A stretch of 60,000 nucleotides of DNA, from contig CM022679.1 in NCBI GenBank assembly GCA_012295275.1, positions 29,922,654 through 29,982,653 on the forward strand, given 5' to 3'. Source of the DNA: Chrysomallon squamiferum (taxonomy: Eukaryota > Mollusca > Gastropoda > Neomphalida > Peltospiridae). Below are positions 58,576-60,000 of the stretch, piece by piece. Under the pieces are notes generated by a model. It saw only the letters and a program-made list of their open reading frames with translations. It made no database searches and was not told the origin of the DNA. Each line of letters starts with the position of its first letter. Within the stretch, counting starts at the first letter, position 1. Both the position numbers and the translations under genes were made by a program.

Positions 58576-58753
58576 AATCAAGTCACAGGTCCATACATTT
58601 CTGTGGACGTGTTTCAGAAGTTACTTTTATCAGCACAACACAGAGAATTAAAGTTTGACAAGCTGGGTGTATCAGGAAACGGTTTGTTTAACCAGAAAAT
58701 GAAAATGAAGAAGAGAAGCGGAAACAACGAGAAAGAAACGAATTCCTTCTACA
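58576..58753 (+). CDS. Orphan exon candidate, unknown protein
   Basis: 178 bp open in one frame between an acceptor (CTGTTTCAG|AATC) and a donor (CTACA|GTGAGT). Encodes NQVTGPYISVDVFQKLLLSA, later KLGVSGNGLFNQKMKMKKRS. Charged and of normal composition, unlike other ORFs here. No resemblance to the lectin exons, no partner exon found. It may belong to a gene beyond the window or be a gene fragment. Confidence 0.35.
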
Positions 58754-59387
58754 GTGAGTAGCTAACTACACTGTCGTATTTTTCACTGGTCAGTTGTGTG
58801 AGTCATGCAAAATGCGAGTATTTTAAGATAAAACGTAGGTTGTTTTTCATATTTTCAAAATTCAGATTTTCACGAAGTAAATCACGAAGTAATTAATCTG
58901 CGCAGTGTCGATTTTTTTTTTTGTATCGCTCATAGTCAGCTATCTTGTATTGCAGTATTGTATGCAATATCGTATTACAGTATTTCACATAGTCACGCTT
59001 TTTTATATTGCAATATTATTGCATATATATATATACGTATCAGTGTGTATCTATGTCTCTGTATTTATGTGGATATGTCTATATGTATATGTTTATGTGT
59101 GTGTGTATAAGTATGTGTATATATTTGTATATGTGTAAGTATATGTATATGTGTATATTTGTATATGTGTAAGTAGTTAAGCCTCTAGAAGCGTTGAAGA
59201 ATGACTAATAATTCAATGCAAATTTAACATTTCTTCTGTATACAATGAAGAAAAAATCAAAATATTTTAAAAACAAAACACCAACAAAAAGCTGCAACAT
59301 TGCAATACAAAAAAAAAAAAAAAAAAAAAAATATCCCAGAACAGCCATCTCTAGTAAGCAATAAACGTCCATCTAACTAGCGGTACA

Positions 59388-59614
59388 CTAAGGGTATACT
59401 TTTTCGCAGATAAACCTTAAGGTTTCAGAGCAGGGGCGATCGTTCCAACCCACTGGAGAGACCGAGTCAAACGTCAGACAATGTTCGTCATTTCCTCGAT
59501 TGTCAGGCAGGCCGTCCTTCCAGAATTCAAATTCCAGTTTAGTTCCGCTGGCGTTCCACAGCCAGATGTCACCCCGCAGATTGGTAGCCCCTAACCAGAT
59601 ATAAGTAGCCAACC
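59388..59614 (-). CDS. Gene 9 exon 4: CTLD second half and stop
   Basis: Acceptor CGTTTCAG|GGTTGG, TAG at 59390-59388. Three codons shorter at its 5' side than gene 8 exon 4. Confidence 0.87.
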
Positions 59615-59991
59615 CTGAAACGAGTTAAATGAACAAAACAAATGATCATAAATGAATACTGAAACATTTTTTTTAGACAAGAGACGTACAAAGAACGAAC
59701 GAGTTTTGGGAAAGTTACGAAGTGTTTGACGACTATCAGGCAGCAGTGAGTGTCAGAAAGCGTGCGACGTCATGGACTAGAATGTATATGAATACTGCAC
59801 GTTTAAATACTAACTCCTGTACAGGCTTCTTATGTAGTTGTTTTTCTGAGCAGATTCTATTTCCACGAGTCGTCCCTCTTCTTGCAGACAAGTCTGTCTT
59901 GCTGTTTCAAAACTTACTGACTCCTTGTGCACCTTGTAAAGGAATGGCAAGTTATCTGCCTTGATATAGCCATTGGCTTTTGGACACACGT
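59388..59991 (-). CDS. Gene 9: PAN/EGF-like/C-type lectin, LPD type, 5' part outside window
   Basis: Only the two CTLD exons are in the window. Exon 3 (177 bp) and exon 4 (227 bp) are separated by a 200-bp intron, the shortest intron 3 in the cluster, in contrast to about 5.9 kb in gene 8. The CTLD resembles gene 8: WLGATNLRGDIWLW, KDGLPDNRGNDEHC, GWNDRPC, RFICEKVYP. LPD replaces QPD, with WND kept, so calcium binding is plausible and sugar preference unclear. It converges tail-to-tail with gene 8, pointing to an inverted duplication between them. Confidence 0.85.
59815..59991 (-). CDS. Gene 9 exon 3: CTLD first half
   Basis: Acceptor TCTGTTCAG at the window edge; 177 bp fits exactly if the donor is GTTAGT (59809-59814). 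Reads VCPKANGYIKADNLPFLYK, RQTCLQEEGRLVEIESAQK. Confidence 0.83.
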
Positions 59992-60000
59992 CTGAACAGA

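Noticed and set aside
59722-59964. Plus-strand ORF at the right end (and 47301-47546 minus)
   Set aside because: Antisense shadows of CTLD exon 3; the lectin frame has the domain motifs and splice sites.

Overview
The window is eukaryotic and intron-rich. It is AT-rich, full of microsatellites and minisatellites, and its only clear coding content is short exons with GT/AG borders. No prokaryotic gene, rRNA, functional tRNA or CRISPR array is visible. The protein family (secreted PAN/apple plus small EGF-like plus C-type lectin domains), the tRNA-derived SINE copies and the repeat load suggest a lophotrochozoan, most likely a mollusc and possibly a cephalopod such as an octopus. That assignment is inference.

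The window is one lectin gene cluster. I find nine related gene copies with one four-exon plan: exon 1 signal peptide + PAN/apple (about 315-333 bp, ends in phase 0); exon 2 a four-cysteine EGF-like module (exactly 85 bp, ends in phase 1); exon 3 first half of the C-type lectin domain, CTLD (177 bp, phase 1 to 1); exon 4 second half of the CTLD plus stop (233-236 bp). Genes 1-3 (about 1-15.2 kb) lie on the minus strand, genes 4-8 (20.2-55.2 kb) on the plus strand, and gene 9 (59.4-60 kb, partial) on the minus strand. Genes 1, 5, 7, 8 and 9 read open as far as seen. Gene 2 has a one-base shift in its signal peptide. Genes 3, 4 and 6 are pseudogenes.

Genes 3 and 4 are head-to-head, and the 5 kb between them is an imperfect palindrome built from a dispersed repeat (called R here). 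Genes 4+5 and 6+7 are two copies of an approximately 11.5 kb tandem segmental duplication bounded by R copies. Gene 8 is divergent; its third intron has been inflated by roughly 200 copies of a 28-bp minisatellite, and it may have a spliced 3' UTR. The calcium/sugar-site tripeptide differs by subgroup: QPN in genes 1-4 and 6, EPN in 5 and 7, QPD in 8, LPD in 9. This is consistent with birth-and-death diversification of secreted innate-immune or mucosal lectins.

Other items: a 0.2 kb insertion with two strong hairpins and a possible target-site duplication upstream of gene 6; a CpG-containing promoter-like insertion inside gene 7; an intronic block shared by genes 1, 4 and 6; partial duplicate PAN exons in genes 5 and 7; a duplicated 5' region at gene 8; a MITE-like element; and two orphan exon/ORF candidates (2.7-3.0 kb and 58.6-58.75 kb).
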